The notes: generated by a model from the letters alone, not told the origin. DNA of 64,000 bases from Leptothoe kymatousa TAU-MAC 1615 (GCF_018739865.1 NZ_JADOER010000016.1:56923-120922); one strand, 5' to 3'; positions 48,831 to 58,690 are shown, counted from the stretch's first letter. Made by a program: numbers and translations.

Positions 48831-51008
48831 ATGGACACAACAGCTGTAATTGTCTTGACAGCATTGATTACGGCGGCAAGTGGATATTTATTAAACCAAT
48901 TACCGGAGGTGCGGCAGTTTAAGGGGCGCAACTGGCTGATTATTCGCCTATTTGTGTGGATTACGCTGCTGTCGGTGACCTATGCCCTTCTGATCGATCA
49001 GAAGGTAACAGAAAACGTAAAAACAGTTACGAAATTTAGTATTGCGCCCCTAGTGCTGTTGCTGATGCTAGATGTGTGGAAACTCGTGACGGTGATGCGA
49101 GGGCAGACAGCAGAGACAGCCGCACCCCAGGATTTGCGAACGCGATTGCTCACAGCCGTTCAAACGGAGGTGGCGGAACGGTTGGAAGATTCGCTCAATC
49201 AACAGGTGGTGATTAATCTGTTGATGCAGCAGCAGCTGAGCCAGGTGAATCGACCGGATAAACAGAAACGTATATCACTGGAGGAGATTGAGCAAAAGCA
49301 GGCGGAGTCTAACTTGATTTTGCTGCCGGAGCGATCGCTACAACGAGATCATCACACCAGTAAGCTAGATCCCCAAGAGTCAATTTTAGAGACCTTTAAC
49401 CGTCGGGATGTGGGCCGAAAGCTACTGATCTTGGGCGCACCGGGAGCGGGAAAAACAACAACCTTGCTTAAGTTGGCTGAGGCGCTGGTGGAAGAAGCCT
49501 TGGAGGACGGACAGCGGCAGATACCGATTATTTTTGAGCTGTCCACGTGGAAAGACAACAATCAGTCGATCCATGACTGGCTGCTTGAGCAGCTCAAGCT
49601 CAATTACAACATTGATTCTAAAACGGGGGCACAGTGGCTGAAATCTACCCACTTGCTGCCGCTGTTGGATGGTTTAGACGAATTGGGGCTGAAACGCCAG
49701 GCGCAGTGTGTGGAAAAAATTAATCAATTTATCAAAGGCCTGGCCTATCCCCATGTGGTGGTGTGCTGCCGCAGTGAAGAATATGGGGAAGGCCGAGTGC
49801 AGCTAGGCGCACTCAAAGGGGCCGTGTGTCTAGAGCCGCTGAGTGATACCCAGATTCAGCAATATTTTTGTGAACAGCTGGAACAGCCTCAGATTTGGCA
49901 AGCCCTACGGCAGCAGCCGGGGCTCAACGCATTATTAGCCCCTTCACCGGAGCGGCAGGTGGGCATTTTACGAATCCCGTTATTTTTAACGATTTTGTCC
50001 GTGGCCTACGGTGATAACACCCTAATTGAATCAGAGATCGATCTGTTGAATGCCTATATTCATCAGCGGCTGATGCTGAATACCCGCAAGACAGAGCGGG
50101 AACAGTTTAGACGCAAGTGGGCTTACCCAAATATTCGGCAGGAGCCTGACGAGACCACTACACGGCACTATCTGAGCTGGCTGGCAAGAACGCTGAATAG
50201 TGAAAATTTAGTAGAGCTGCTGATTGAGAGGATGCAGCCTTGGTGGTTATCGACAAAACGACAAAAATGGATGTACCGTCTGATAGTTGGTCTGATAGTT
50301 GGTCTGATAGTTGGTCTGATAGTTGGTCTGATAGTTGGTCTGATAGGTGGTCTGATAGTTGGTCTGATAGGTGGTCTGATAGTTGGTCTGATATTTGGTC
50401 TGATAGGTGGTCCAGACAATACGATTTGGCCAGTAGAAAGCTTTAAATTTTCGATGTCGCGCGAAGCGCGACGAGAACTTAAAAATGGTCTGATAGTTGG
50501 TCTGATAGGTGGTCTGATAGTTGGTCTGATAGGTGGTCTGATAGTTGGTCTGATATTTGGTCTGATAGGTGGTCTGATAGTTGGTCTGATATTTGGTCTG
50601 ATAGGTGGTCTGATAGGTGGTCTACAAGCTGACTTTCAAATTCGAGAAAAGCCCAATCAGGGTATGTGGGCCGCTGTTTTTAATATTCCATTAATTGCTT
50701 TGTTTAGTTATCCCGGTGCCGTTGGCATCCTATATCTGCCAGCCCTGATTCAGGGCAACAATCCATCCCTGCCTGAAAATATGGTTTCTGGATTGTTATA
50801 CACTTTCATATTTGGAATTTTTCTGGGGGGAGGCAGCGAACTGATTCAGCATGTAACCCTACGTGCTCTCCTTACCCATGCGGGCAACACCCCTTGGAAC
50901 TACGCCCGCTTTTTGAATTACTGCACCGAACGTCGCCTACTCCAACGCATCGGCGGACGCTACCGCTTTATCCACCGCGAACTGCTGGACCACTTCGCTG
51001 AGATGTAG
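48831..51008 (+). CDS. NACHT NTPase with repeat-encoded membrane region
   Basis: A 725-residue STAND-type NTPase. The N-terminus has three membrane helices (about 3-21, 34-55, 69-90), then a linker. The NACHT domain has Walker A GAPGAGKTTTLLK (Lys about 208), Walker B LLPLLDGLDELG (about 280-290) and sensor VVVCCRSEEYG. A helical region follows, then two long arrays of LI(V/G/F)G tetrapeptides (residues 484-527 and 554-597). These are glycine-zipper-like membrane segments encoded by 12-bp repeats. Two further helices and the tail LLQRIGGRYRFIHRELLDHF follow. Bacterial NACHT proteins include antiphage effectors; that role here is inference. No partner gene is adjacent. Confidence 0.9.
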   Translation: MDTTAVIVLTALITAASGYLLNQLPEVRQFKGRNWLIIRLFVWITLLSVTYALLIDQKVTENVKTVTKFSIAPLVLLLMLDVWKLVTVMRGQTAETAAPQDLRTRLLTAVQTEVAERLEDSLNQQVVINLLMQQQLSQVNRPDKQKRISLEEIEQKQAESNLILLPERSLQRDHHTSKLDPQESILETFNRRDVGRKLLILGAPGAGKTTTLLKLAEALVEEALEDGQRQIPIIFELSTWKDNNQSIHDWLLEQLKLNYNIDSKTGAQWLKSTHLLPLLDGLDELGLKRQAQCVEKINQFIKGLAYPHVVVCCRSEEYGEGRVQLGALKGAVCLEPLSDTQIQQYFCEQLEQPQIWQALRQQPGLNALLAPSPERQVGILRIPLFLTILSVAYGDNTLIESEIDLLNAYIHQRLMLNTRKTEREQFRRKWAYPNIRQEPDETTTRHYLSWLARTLNSENLVELLIERMQPWWLSTKRQKWMYRLIVGLIVGLIVGLIVGLIVGLIGGLIVGLIGGLIVGLIFGLIGGPDNTIWPVESFKFSMSREARRELKNGLIVGLIGGLIVGLIGGLIVGLIFGLIGGLIVGLIFGLIGGLIGGLQADFQIREKPNQGMWAAVFNIPLIALFSYPGAVGILYLPALIQGNNPSLPENMVSGLLYTFIFGIFLGGGSELIQHVTLRALLTHAGNTPWNYARFLNYCTERRLLQRIGGRYRFIHRELLDHFAEM
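50280..50412 (+). repeat. 12-bp minisatellite array 1 inside the NACHT gene
   Basis: Eleven units of CTGATAGTTGGT-type sequence, each encoding Leu-Ile-X-Gly. Units differ only at the seventh and eighth bases: GTT gives Val, GGT gives Gly, TTT gives Phe. The order of X is V,V,V,V,V,G,V,G,V,F,G. Because the unit is 12 bp, gain or loss of units keeps the reading frame. Confidence 0.95.
50490..50622 (+). repeat. 12-bp minisatellite array 2 inside the NACHT gene
   Basis: Eleven further units with the order of X being V,G,V,G,V,F,G,V,F,G,G. The first seven units are the same series as units 5-11 of array 1, which points to a block duplication or gene conversion between the arrays. They are separated by 77 bp encoding a hydrophilic loop with SREARRELKNG. 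Confidence 0.95.
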
Positions 51009-51215
51009 ATAATCAACATCAATCTTGTTGCTAACAGATCAACAATTATGTTTAGAGACAAGGAACAGCGAGCAAATAAAATCCAATTTAGCCGGACTTC
51101 GACTCCGCTCAGTCCTCCAATACCAACTTTGAGAACTATGGGTTTTATTGATTCTCCTATCCCAAGCCTTCAGGGGCAACCGCAAAAGATTACCCCGAAA
51201 CCGATTACCAAACCT

Positions 51216-52460
51216 CTAGTTCGACAAAGCCACCGACTGACTCACGGTTAGCGCCAAATCAGTAGAAGGATTCACTGAAATCACCTCCACCCGTTCGCGG
51301 CCCAACACCAGACCACCCAGCGCACCAGCCACGGTGCCCGTCAGTACTTCCCAGGTTTGCAGCTCCTCATCGCCCGTTACCGAGCCAATGGCAGCGGAAG
51401 CGCCAGAACCTAACACTGCACCGGCAAAGATTTCACCAATGCTGGCACCACGACGGATCGTTTCAGTGGTCGTAATCACCCCCGACTGGGCTTGAATATT
51501 CACCCGGCGACCATTTTCCAGAACCAACGTTTGGGCAACAAACTGAGAACCAGCCCCGCTGCTAGAGGTGGCCGGACGCAGCTCACCGACAACCTCGCTA
51601 TTGCGGGGAATTAGCACCTGCCCGCGACTATCGGTAACCGCGTCTGCCACCTGCAAGGTCAGAGGCAACGTTTCGTCGGGCAACAGAACAATGCGATCGC
51701 CATCTGCATAGGTCACTGGAATGCGCGTACCAGAAGAAAGCGTAGACTGGGCCGTGGTAGCAGTTTGCACCTGCACAATGTAGGGGGAAGGCACCGCCGC
51801 CACCTGATTGCGGCTGGCCAATGCCTGATAAATAAACGCAGCCACATCCGCCCGGGTCGCCGTTTGGTTGGGGCGCAATACCTCAAGGTTGGGATAATTT
51901 ACCACCAGTCGCTGTTCGGTGGCGGCCGCAATGCTGCGCACAGCATAGTTGGGGATAGCACCAGCATCGCTATAGAAATTAGCACTGGTGACGGTGCTTG
52001 CCTGATAGTCTAGACCGTTGGCGAGGGAAACAAGCACCTGGGCACGGGGAATATTTTGATTGGGCTGAAACACGTTGTTGGGATAGCCGGACAAAAAGCC
52101 CATGCGGTAGGCTTCGTCGATGGCGCTGGTGGCCCAGAAATTAGCGGGCACATCGACAAAGGAAGTGCCACTGCGGATGCTGCTTTGATTAAAAGCTTTG
52201 CGCACCATGGCCGCATACTGGGCACGGGTTACGGGCTCGTCGGGGCGAAAGGAGCCGTCGGGAAAGCCGGCGATGACGTTGCGCTGGGCTAGGCTAGCAA
52301 TAAACTGACTGGCCCAGTGGCTAGAAGACACATCAGTAAACTGAATTTGGGTTTGAGCCACAACGGGTGTGGGTGTAGCGAGGGGTGCGATCGCACCGGC
52401 CCCCATGCCCAGGGTGAGCAACAAAGCCGTTGTTGTCTGAAACCGTCGAATATTTAGCAT
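51216..52460 (-). CDS. SLH-domain secreted protein
   Basis: A secreted protein of about 414 residues. The start is the ATG at 52460, preceded by GAGG at 9 nt; an upstream TTG would add 7 residues. After a signal peptide (AVA-like cleavage near residue 35) come three S-layer homology modules at about 40-210 (FTDVSSSHWASQFIASLAQR, FVDVPANFWATSAI, FYSDAGAIPNYAVRSI). They include the DGSFRPDEPVTRAQYAAMV pattern, which binds secondary wall polymer or peptidoglycan. The C-terminal half is a beta-rich region and a glycine-zipper-like helix (GAVLGSGASAAIGSVTG). It is probably attached to the outer envelope. Confidence 0.85.
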   Translation of the reverse strand: MLNIRRFQTTTALLLTLGMGAGAIAPLATPTPVVAQTQIQFTDVSSSHWASQFIASLAQRNVIAGFPDGSFRPDEPVTRAQYAAMVRKAFNQSSIRSGTSFVDVPANFWATSAIDEAYRMGFLSGYPNNVFQPNQNIPRAQVLVSLANGLDYQASTVTSANFYSDAGAIPNYAVRSIAAATEQRLVVNYPNLEVLRPNQTATRADVAAFIYQALASRNQVAAVPSPYIVQVQTATTAQSTLSSGTRIPVTYADGDRIVLLPDETLPLTLQVADAVTDSRGQVLIPRNSEVVGELRPATSSSGAGSQFVAQTLVLENGRRVNIQAQSGVITTTETIRRGASIGEIFAGAVLGSGASAAIGSVTGDEELQTWEVLTGTVAGALGGLVLGRERVEVISVNPSTDLALTVSQSVALSN

Positions 52461-53122
52461 CGGTAAGATCCTCAAGAACAAAACAAAAATAAATATGGGC
52501 GCTGCTGCCCCAGGTCAAAACAACGGGTGACACCACAGGCGCAATGCCCCGAGGCAACGTTATGGCCTAACGCCCCATGGGCCGACTCTGGCAACCAGAG
52601 AGAATGCAACGTACAGAAAGCTCTCAACCAGGAATGACGGGTCAACTAGCCTAAACGCAAAGGGTGAGCGGATGAGAGAACATTTCCAAAGAGGTTTAAT
52701 TCTGCACAACAGACAAACGATAAGTACTCAAGTGCACCATCACAAAACTCTTGCGATGGATTGAATCTAACAAACCTTTTTTTTCAATTTCGGTTGATGC
52801 CGTTACGCCTTTTCAAGTGGCACAGCCATAGGAACTGCCTAAGCCACTCCTTTACCGAACAGAAGGGTATCTTTTTGTCGGTCCTGCTCAAAAAAGCCTT
52901 GCCCCCCATGGCCCAAGCCTTGCCATGGGAGAGGTTATGAGAAATTTGTAGAAAACTACAACCGCTGTCGGTGTTATTGACAATCCACTTTCACGGCAGG
53001 AACTGGCACAGGCAAACAGGAGATTACAGCCGCCGCTTTCACCGCTACCACAACGCCCAGCCTGAAAACTCAGGGATGGGCCATCCAAAACCCTATCTCC
53101 CCGTACCATGGCTGGTATCGCC
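52461..53122. other. Long intergenic region between the SLH and MASE1-kinase genes
   Basis: About 660 bp upstream of the SLH gene and downstream of the kinase gene. A perfect 8-bp hairpin CCCATGGC-ccaagcctt-GCCATGGG lies at 52905-52929 with T-rich sequence near it on the minus strand, so it may end the kinase transcript. The rest, including the long SLH leader, shows no recognised riboswitch or small gene. Confidence 0.4.
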
Positions 53123-55060
53123 TCACGCGGCGGCGATGGGGATTTGAATCATAAATCGAGTGCCTTGCCCCAGTTCAGATTCGCACCAGATCTTGCCCCG
53201 GTGCTTTTCAGTAATCACCTGATAGCTAATGGATAAGCCTAAACCGGTGCCTTGACCGACGCTCTTGGTGGTGAAGAAGGGATGAAAGATTTGCGATCGC
53301 ACATGTTCCGGCATCCCCGGGCCATTATCTGCGATCGTAATTTGCACCTGGTTGTGCTCTACCTTAGTAGATACGACAATTTGAGGAAATACGGTAATTC
53401 GACTCTCTTGCTGCTGACGCCGCACATAGGCTTCCAACGCATCAATGGCATTGGATAACAAGTTCATAAAGACCTGATTTAGCTGACCAGGGTAACAATT
53501 CACCATGGGTAAATTACCATACTGGGTCAGCACCTCAATTTTGCCTAAATTATCTTGCAGAGTCAGACGATGACGCAGAATCAACAGCGTGTTATCGAGG
53601 CCCGTATGGATATCGGCTAGCTTACAGTCGGATTCATCGAGTCGAGAAAAATTGCGCAATGATAAAACAATGTTGCGGATGCGATCGCTGCCGAGCTTCA
53701 TCGATGTCATCACTTTCTCCAGGTCCGATTGCAGAAAGTCGAGTTCCACCTCACTCAGTTTCTGACTAATGGCTGCAGTAGGTTGAGGATATGCCCTTTG
53801 ATACTCGTCCACTAAAGCCAATAGATCCTGGGTATAGCCATTCACATGCTCAATGTTGCCATGTACAAACGTAATCGGGTTGTTGATTTCATGGGCAACG
53901 CCAGCCACCATGCTGCCCAGGGCAGACATTTTTTCACTTTGCACCATTTGTAGCTGAGTTTTCTGCAGCGTTTTTAATGTGTCTTGCAGGGCAACATTTT
54001 TACTATTCAACTCCTCCGTACGCTGTTCCACACGCTGTTCTAAATGACTGTTGGTGGACGCCAGTTCGGATAGGGCCAGCTGCATATTCGCTTCTGCTTT
54101 GCGCCGTTCTGTAATGGCCGCAATGAGAATCAGCACCGTGACCGTAATCACACTCACAAATAGCTGTAGATTGATCAGGGAATCATTTAAATTTTCGCTC
54201 GCCAAACTCCCCTGACCATTGACCGTAGCGATGATGGCAAACCCAGCACTGATTAAGGTAAACAGTGTGACCCATCGTTTCTCTAGCCGAAAAGCACACC
54301 ACAATAAGACCGGCAGCAACATATATTCCAGGTTATAGCCCAGATCAAAAGAGATTTCGCTAATCAACACTAGCAACAACAGGAGAATACAGGGCTCACC
54401 CTTAGTCCAAAGTTGAAGCCCCCGCTGCTTTAATTTATTTTTGGAAGGACGATAGCTAGGGGGCAACTGAGTCTTGGCGGTGCCCTGGCGCACCCACTGG
54501 GCCCAGCTAAACAAGGTGGGAGCGATAATTAAAATCCCTGCCACGTTGGAGATCCACCACATGAACCAAACTGAGCCGTAGATAGACCAGGGGATAGTGC
54601 CGTTAAACGCCAGGGAGCTAACCCCAAAGGTGGCATTGATGGTGGGGCCGACCATGGCGGTTAAAATTAAAAACTTAAACACCCCGGATACTTGGGTTAA
54701 GGGATAGCGACGGGATGTAAAGCGGCGCAGTAAATTGGTTCCTAACCAAGTTCCTAATGTGGTGCCAACGGCAATGCCCAGCACTGGCAATGCTGATAGA
54801 CAGGCCGCCATCAAACTGCTGTCATCTCGGAAGGCCCAAAAATTCGCCAAAAAGGAACCGAGAAAAACGCCATAGCCCATCCAGTTTCCAAATAGGAAAA
54901 CACCCCCCACCGCTAAGCCATCCGGAGGCCAGACGGGGGTGACATCCTGAGGTGTGGAAGCAACATGGCGGGATAGTTCCGCGAGGACGTAATAGCCAAT
55001 AGCTAAACCCACAATGCCTAGACTGCGCATCCAGGCGGAGGAAAATCTAGTTTTAACCAT
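53123..55060 (-). CDS. MASE1-domain sensor histidine kinase
   Basis: About 645 residues from the ATG at 55060; an in-frame TTG upstream would add 17. The N-terminal MASE1 membrane domain (about 8-300) has eight to ten helices, with TPVWPPDGLAVGGVFLFGNW as the family signature. A coiled-coil linker follows (about 320-390). The HisKA H-box is MVAGVAHEINNP and the HATPase has N-box NAIDALE, DNGPGMP and GTGLGLSISYQ. The segment SDRIRNIVLSLRNFSRLDES is nearly the same as in the Amt-kinase fusion at 6118-8787, so both belong to one kinase subfamily. No response regulator is next to it. Confidence 0.88.
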   Translation of the reverse strand: MVKTRFSSAWMRSLGIVGLAIGYYVLAELSRHVASTPQDVTPVWPPDGLAVGGVFLFGNWMGYGVFLGSFLANFWAFRDDSSLMAACLSALPVLGIAVGTTLGTWLGTNLLRRFTSRRYPLTQVSGVFKFLILTAMVGPTINATFGVSSLAFNGTIPWSIYGSVWFMWWISNVAGILIIAPTLFSWAQWVRQGTAKTQLPPSYRPSKNKLKQRGLQLWTKGEPCILLLLLVLISEISFDLGYNLEYMLLPVLLWCAFRLEKRWVTLFTLISAGFAIIATVNGQGSLASENLNDSLINLQLFVSVITVTVLILIAAITERRKAEANMQLALSELASTNSHLEQRVEQRTEELNSKNVALQDTLKTLQKTQLQMVQSEKMSALGSMVAGVAHEINNPITFVHGNIEHVNGYTQDLLALVDEYQRAYPQPTAAISQKLSEVELDFLQSDLEKVMTSMKLGSDRIRNIVLSLRNFSRLDESDCKLADIHTGLDNTLLILRHRLTLQDNLGKIEVLTQYGNLPMVNCYPGQLNQVFMNLLSNAIDALEAYVRRQQQESRITVFPQIVVSTKVEHNQVQITIADNGPGMPEHVRSQIFHPFFTTKSVGQGTGLGLSISYQVITEKHRGKIWCESELGQGTRFMIQIPIAAA

Positions 55061-55256
55061 TGAAATAGAGGTGACAAACGGGCACAAGCTTGCAGCAGCC
55101 ACTCCCCACAAGAGGCATGCAACAATGTACCAGAAATGCCAGATATCGACATTTCTTGGTCAAAATCATAGTTTTTGCAAGCAACTCCAACATAGCCTGG
55201 AGCTTTATATAGCGTTCCCGCTTCCTGCGACCAGGATGGCAAAAATTGGGCTGGCT

Positions 55257-55466
55257 TTATTGGCCTATGTTGCTAGCCTGTTGGCCCACGAAATCACGAA
55301 TGGTCTCCCAAATGGCAGCGGGACCAATGCCAAAAAATAATTGCAACCCTAGCAAGATCAAGGCCGCTAGAAAGGCTGTCTTAAGGGTGGCCTTTACTAC
55401 CTTGATTAACCAGGTAAAGACCAAGATTGAAATAGCGATCGCACCAATGACAACCACAATTTCCAT
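55257..55466 (-). CDS. Small conserved membrane protein, function unknown
   Basis: A 69-residue protein with two predicted helices (about 2-20 and 28-48): EIVVVIGAIAISILVFTWLI and LKTAFLAALILLGLQLFFGI. Short two-helix proteins of this pattern are common in cyanobacteria, with no known role. It is 37 bp downstream of dxr on the same strand, so probably co-transcribed. Confidence 0.68.
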   Translation of the reverse strand: MEIVVVIGAIAISILVFTWLIKVVKATLKTAFLAALILLGLQLFFGIGPAAIWETIRDFVGQQASNIGQ

Positions 55467-55503
55467 GGGCCAAGCTTCCGTTTAGAGTACGCCTAATCTT
55501 ACC

Positions 55504-56700
55504 CTATGAGCCCAGGGCAACGACCTGACGCTCGTTGAGGCTACCACTCACATTGATGACTTCCTGGCGGGCCCACTGGTCGGCATCGAGAATGTCTTGG
55601 AGGGAGGGGGTGGCGGTTAAGTGGTCGCGGTTGCGATCGCACACCTTCTCAATCACCTTCGGAATATCTAGATAGTGGATTTTCTCATCCAAGAACAGGG
55701 CCACCGCCTGCTCATTGGCCGCATTTAGCACCGCCGTCATCGAACCACCGGCCCGGCCCGCTTCGTAGGCCAAATTAATGCAAGGATACTTAGCGTGGTC
55801 TGGCTGCTTAAAGGTGAGGGTGGCTAGCTGCGCCAGGTCCAAAGGCTTCCAATCGGTGAAGATGCGCTCGGGCCAGGAAATGGCATAGAGCAGTGGCAGA
55901 CGCATATCGGGCCAACCGAGCTGGGCCAGCATGGACGTATCCTGGGTTTCGATCAAGGAATGGATAATGCTCTGGGGATGGATCAGAGTATCAATGTGGT
56001 CGTAATCCATGCCAAACAAATAATGGGCTTCAATCACCTCCAACCCCTTATTCATCATGGTGGCAGAATCAACCGTAATCTTGCGCCCCATGGACCAGTT
56101 GGGGTGCTTAATGGCATCCGCAACGGTGACATCCTTCAGTTTTTCCACCGGCCAATCGCGGAAGGCACCGCCGGATGCGGTCAAAATAATCCGGCGCAGG
56201 CCCCCTGCGGGCAGCCCCTGCATGCACTGGAAAATGGCAGAGTGCTCAGAGTCGGCGGGAAGTAGCTTTACCCCATGCTTTTCTATGAGGGGCAGCACCA
56301 CCGGACCACCGGCAATTAGGGTTTCCTTATTGGCCAGGGCAATATCTTTCCCCGCTTCGATGGCCGCAATGGTCGGCAACAGCCCAGCACAGCCGACAAT
56401 GCCGGTGACCACCGCTTCAGCGTCGCCGTAGCGCGCCACTTCCACAATGCCTTCAGGTCCTGCCACAATCTGGGGCTGGGGGTCCACATCAGCGATGGCT
56501 TCCTTTAGTTCCGCTAGCTTACTGACATCGTTGATGGCAACAATTTCAGGTTTGAACTGACGCACTTGCTCGGCTAGCAGGGTAACGTTGCGACCTGCGG
56601 CAATGCCCACCAAACGAAACTTATCGGGATTGTGTTCAAGAATATCGAGGGTTTGGGTGCCGATGGAGCCAGTTGAACCAAGCAGAGTGATTGCCTTCAC
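55504..56700 (-). CDS. dxr: 1-deoxy-D-xylulose 5-phosphate reductoisomerase
   Basis: Second step of the MEP pathway: converts DXP to 2-C-methyl-D-erythritol 4-phosphate with NADPH, supplying isoprenoids for carotenoids and the chlorophyll side chain. It is 398 residues. The NADPH loop [22 protein letters not shown], the metal acids in [11 protein letters not shown] and [14 protein letters not shown] are present. It is intact. Confidence 0.97.
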   Translation of the reverse strand: MKAITLLGSTGSIGTQTLDILEHNPDKFRLVGIAAGRNVTLLAEQVRQFKPEIVAINDVSKLAELKEAIADVDPQPQIVAGPEGIVEVARYGDAEAVVTGIVGCAGLLPTIAAIEAGKDIALANKETLIAGGPVVLPLIEKHGVKLLPADSEHSAIFQCMQGLPAGGLRRIILTASGGAFRDWPVEKLKDVTVADAIKHPNWSMGRKITVDSATMMNKGLEVIEAHYLFGMDYDHIDTLIHPQSIIHSLIETQDTSMLAQLGWPDMRLPLLYAISWPERIFTDWKPLDLAQLATLTFKQPDHAKYPCINLAYEAGRAGGSMTAVLNAANEQAVALFLDEKIHYLDIPKVIEKVCDRNRDHLTATPSLQDILDADQWARQEVINVSGSLNERQVVALGS

Positions 56701-57049
56701 GGGAATTGCCTATTGCTAAAGGTTGACAGCTGGCCGTGCTGGCCCGCCCTGATTCAACTATAAATTCTTAATGTCTTTTCACAAAATTTTAGATATTCGA
56801 CCATTGGCGGAAGCTAACGGCATACAGGGCCATAGGATTAACTTCCGAGGAACGAAATAAAGCTAATCTGCCATCTCTAGTCCCCACTCGCCAGCAGAAA
56901 CGATTCGCTTTTGAAGATCGAGACCATAATGAAACTAAGCAGCCTTGCTGAACTGCGAGTTTACCCAGCTACGGTGTCGCCCCATGGGCAAGACCTGCGG
57001 CTGAGTCAGCAATGGCCCTTAAAACAATAGCTAGCCGCCCCAACCGATC
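56701..57049. other. Intergenic region between divergent dxr and the zinc-ribbon gene
   Basis: About 350 bp. An ATG at 56929 opens a 33-codon frame ending at 57030 (MKLSSLAELRVYPATV...), without a convincing ribosome binding site. Nothing else was recognised. Confidence 0.3.
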
Positions 57050-57379
57050 ATGGAAGCCTTTTCACCAATTCCACCCGACTGGGTTGAGTCTGCCACCCAT
57101 GCCTTGACGTTTTGCTGCCCCTCCTGTCACGAGCCAGCTGGCGTGGCCACCCATGTTTGGATTAACCGCCGCGCCCCGGTCTACACCCACAACCACAAGC
57201 GCAAATGGCAAGAATTCTACAACTGTGAATGTGGTAAAGCCTGGTGGGCCTGGAGTAGCGATCGCCCCCCAAACCCATGGCAGGACAAAGAAGCCATTAA
57301 TAACCAACCGGAAGAATCAGCACCGGGGCTAGATCCGCTGACGGGGCTGGGGGATAGTTGGGAAAGCTTTGAACCTTAG
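57050..57379 (+). CDS. Small Cys-rich cyanobacterial protein (zinc-ribbon-like)
   Basis: A 109-residue protein with two Cys clusters, CCPSC near 22-26 and CECG near 63-66, and conserved VWINRRAPVYTHNHKRKW and AWWAWSSDRPP. The Cys spacing suggests a zinc ribbon. I recall similar proteins in other cyanobacteria, without a function. It is 9 bp upstream of rbsK on the same strand, so translationally linked. Confidence 0.75.
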   Translation: MEAFSPIPPDWVESATHALTFCCPSCHEPAGVATHVWINRRAPVYTHNHKRKWQEFYNCECGKAWWAWSSDRPPNPWQDKEAINNQPEESAPGLDPLTGLGDSWESFEP

Positions 57380-57388
57380 TGGCGTCCC

Positions 57389-58348
57389 ATGGCCATCGTC
57401 GTATTTGGCAGTCTAAATATGGACCTGGTGGTCCAAGTGCCCCGTTTACCCCAGACTGGCGAAACACTATTAGGAACTAACTTTGATACGGTCCCAGGGG
57501 GCAAAGGGGCCAACCAAGCCGTAGCGGCGGCTCGTTTGGGGGCACCCACCACCATGGTCGGTCGCGTGGGCGATGACGGTTTTGGCCAGCTGCTATGTAC
57601 CAGCCTTGGGGCCACGGGCGTTCGCACGGAATGGGTGCTCGCAACGCCGGGCCCCTCTGGAGTCGCGTTGATCAACGTCGATGATCTGGGGGAAAACCAG
57701 ATTGTGGTGGCCCCCGGCGCCAACGGCAACGTGGATTCCACAGATGTGGAACGTCTGCCCCTAGAAGAGGATGGCGCGTCGATTTTGCTGATGCAATTTG
57801 AGATTCCGCTGATGGCCGTGCAGGCAGCGGCCAAACGGGCCAAAGCAGCGGGGGAAGGGCATTGTGTCATTGTCGATCCGGCCCCGGCCCGGGCAGATTT
57901 ACCACCCGATTTTTATCGGTGGGTGGATATTTTAACCCCCAATCAAACGGAAGCGGCCCAGCTGACCGGGGTGCGGGTCAAAAACGTGGCCACCGCCATG
58001 GAGGCGGCCCAAACCCTGCGGCAGCGGGGCACCCCCACGGTAATTGTGAAACTGGGACCCCAGGGAGCTGTGGTGGCCACGGACATGGAGGTGTTCCATG
58101 TGCCCGCTTTTGCGGTGGATGCGGTGGATACAGTGGCCGCCGGGGATGCGTTTAATGGGGGGCTAGCGGTTGCCCTATGGGAAAAAAAGCCGCTTTGGGA
58201 TGCGGTGGTGTGGGCCAGTGCGGTAGCCGCCCTATCGGTGACTCAAGCTGGGGCACAGCCCTCCATGCCCACCAGAAGGGCAGTGGAATCTTTTTTGCTC
58301 AGCCATGGGGATCTGGCAGTTTATCGACCAGATGGACAACGGCTATAG
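57389..58348 (+). CDS. rbsK: Ribokinase (PfkB family)
   Basis: Phosphorylates ribose with ATP, 319 residues. The family start VVFGSLNMDLVVQVPRLPQ, substrate motif GGKGANQAVAAARLG and the C-terminal catalytic DTVAAGDAFNGGLAVAL (Asp base) are present. Other PfkB sugars are possible, but GSLNMDL and GKGANQA are ribokinase-like. No ribose transporter is in the window. Confidence 0.92.
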   Translation: MAIVVFGSLNMDLVVQVPRLPQTGETLLGTNFDTVPGGKGANQAVAAARLGAPTTMVGRVGDDGFGQLLCTSLGATGVRTEWVLATPGPSGVALINVDDLGENQIVVAPGANGNVDSTDVERLPLEEDGASILLMQFEIPLMAVQAAAKRAKAAGEGHCVIVDPAPARADLPPDFYRWVDILTPNQTEAAQLTGVRVKNVATAMEAAQTLRQRGTPTVIVKLGPQGAVVATDMEVFHVPAFAVDAVDTVAAGDAFNGGLAVALWEKKPLWDAVVWASAVAALSVTQAGAQPSMPTRRAVESFLLSHGDLAVYRPDGQRL

Positions 58349-58690
58349 TCTTGATGCTCTAGACTGGTCTAGTACTGCGTCAGCTGGAGATTTTTTGGGG
58401 ACGATATGGGTGCCAATGGAACATGTCGCAATGTCTATGGCACATGGCTTGCACCCTAGACAATAGGGGTAAAGACAAGGTCCTCCAGGATTGCACCCTG
58501 CATCCAAACTTTTCTCTCTAACGTAGTAAAGATAGCGGCGTTGCTGCCGAGCAGTAGCGGCGAGATTGTTTCCGTTGCTGATTTAGGGGATACAACGATC
58601 CGCACAGCTAGCTCCTAGGCTGGATGTAACAGATATAGTTATTTCGAGGATCGGCAACGCCAGATTTTTAGTACGCTTTCCTGCGCTTCA
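58349..58690. other. Intergenic region upstream of the sulfatase operon
   Basis: About 340 bp. It should contain the promoter of the three-gene operon. Short inverted pieces are present, but no recognised RNA, ORF or repeat was found. Confidence 0.3.

Noticed and set aside
50168-50446. Open frames on both strands across the minisatellite (Ile-Arg-Pro repeats on the minus strand, Ser-Asp-Ser-Trp repeats on the plus strand)
   Set aside because: A stop-free 12-bp repeat opens other frames automatically; only the NACHT frame has flanking domains.
52888-53109. 73-codon minus-strand frame after the MASE1 kinase
   Set aside because: Arg/Gly/Ser/Cys-rich without conservation pattern or ribosome binding site; the hairpin there explains the sequence better.
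56929-57030. 33-residue ORF MKLSSLAELRVYPATV... before the zinc-ribbon gene
   Set aside because: No clear ribosome binding site or family pattern; too short to separate from chance.
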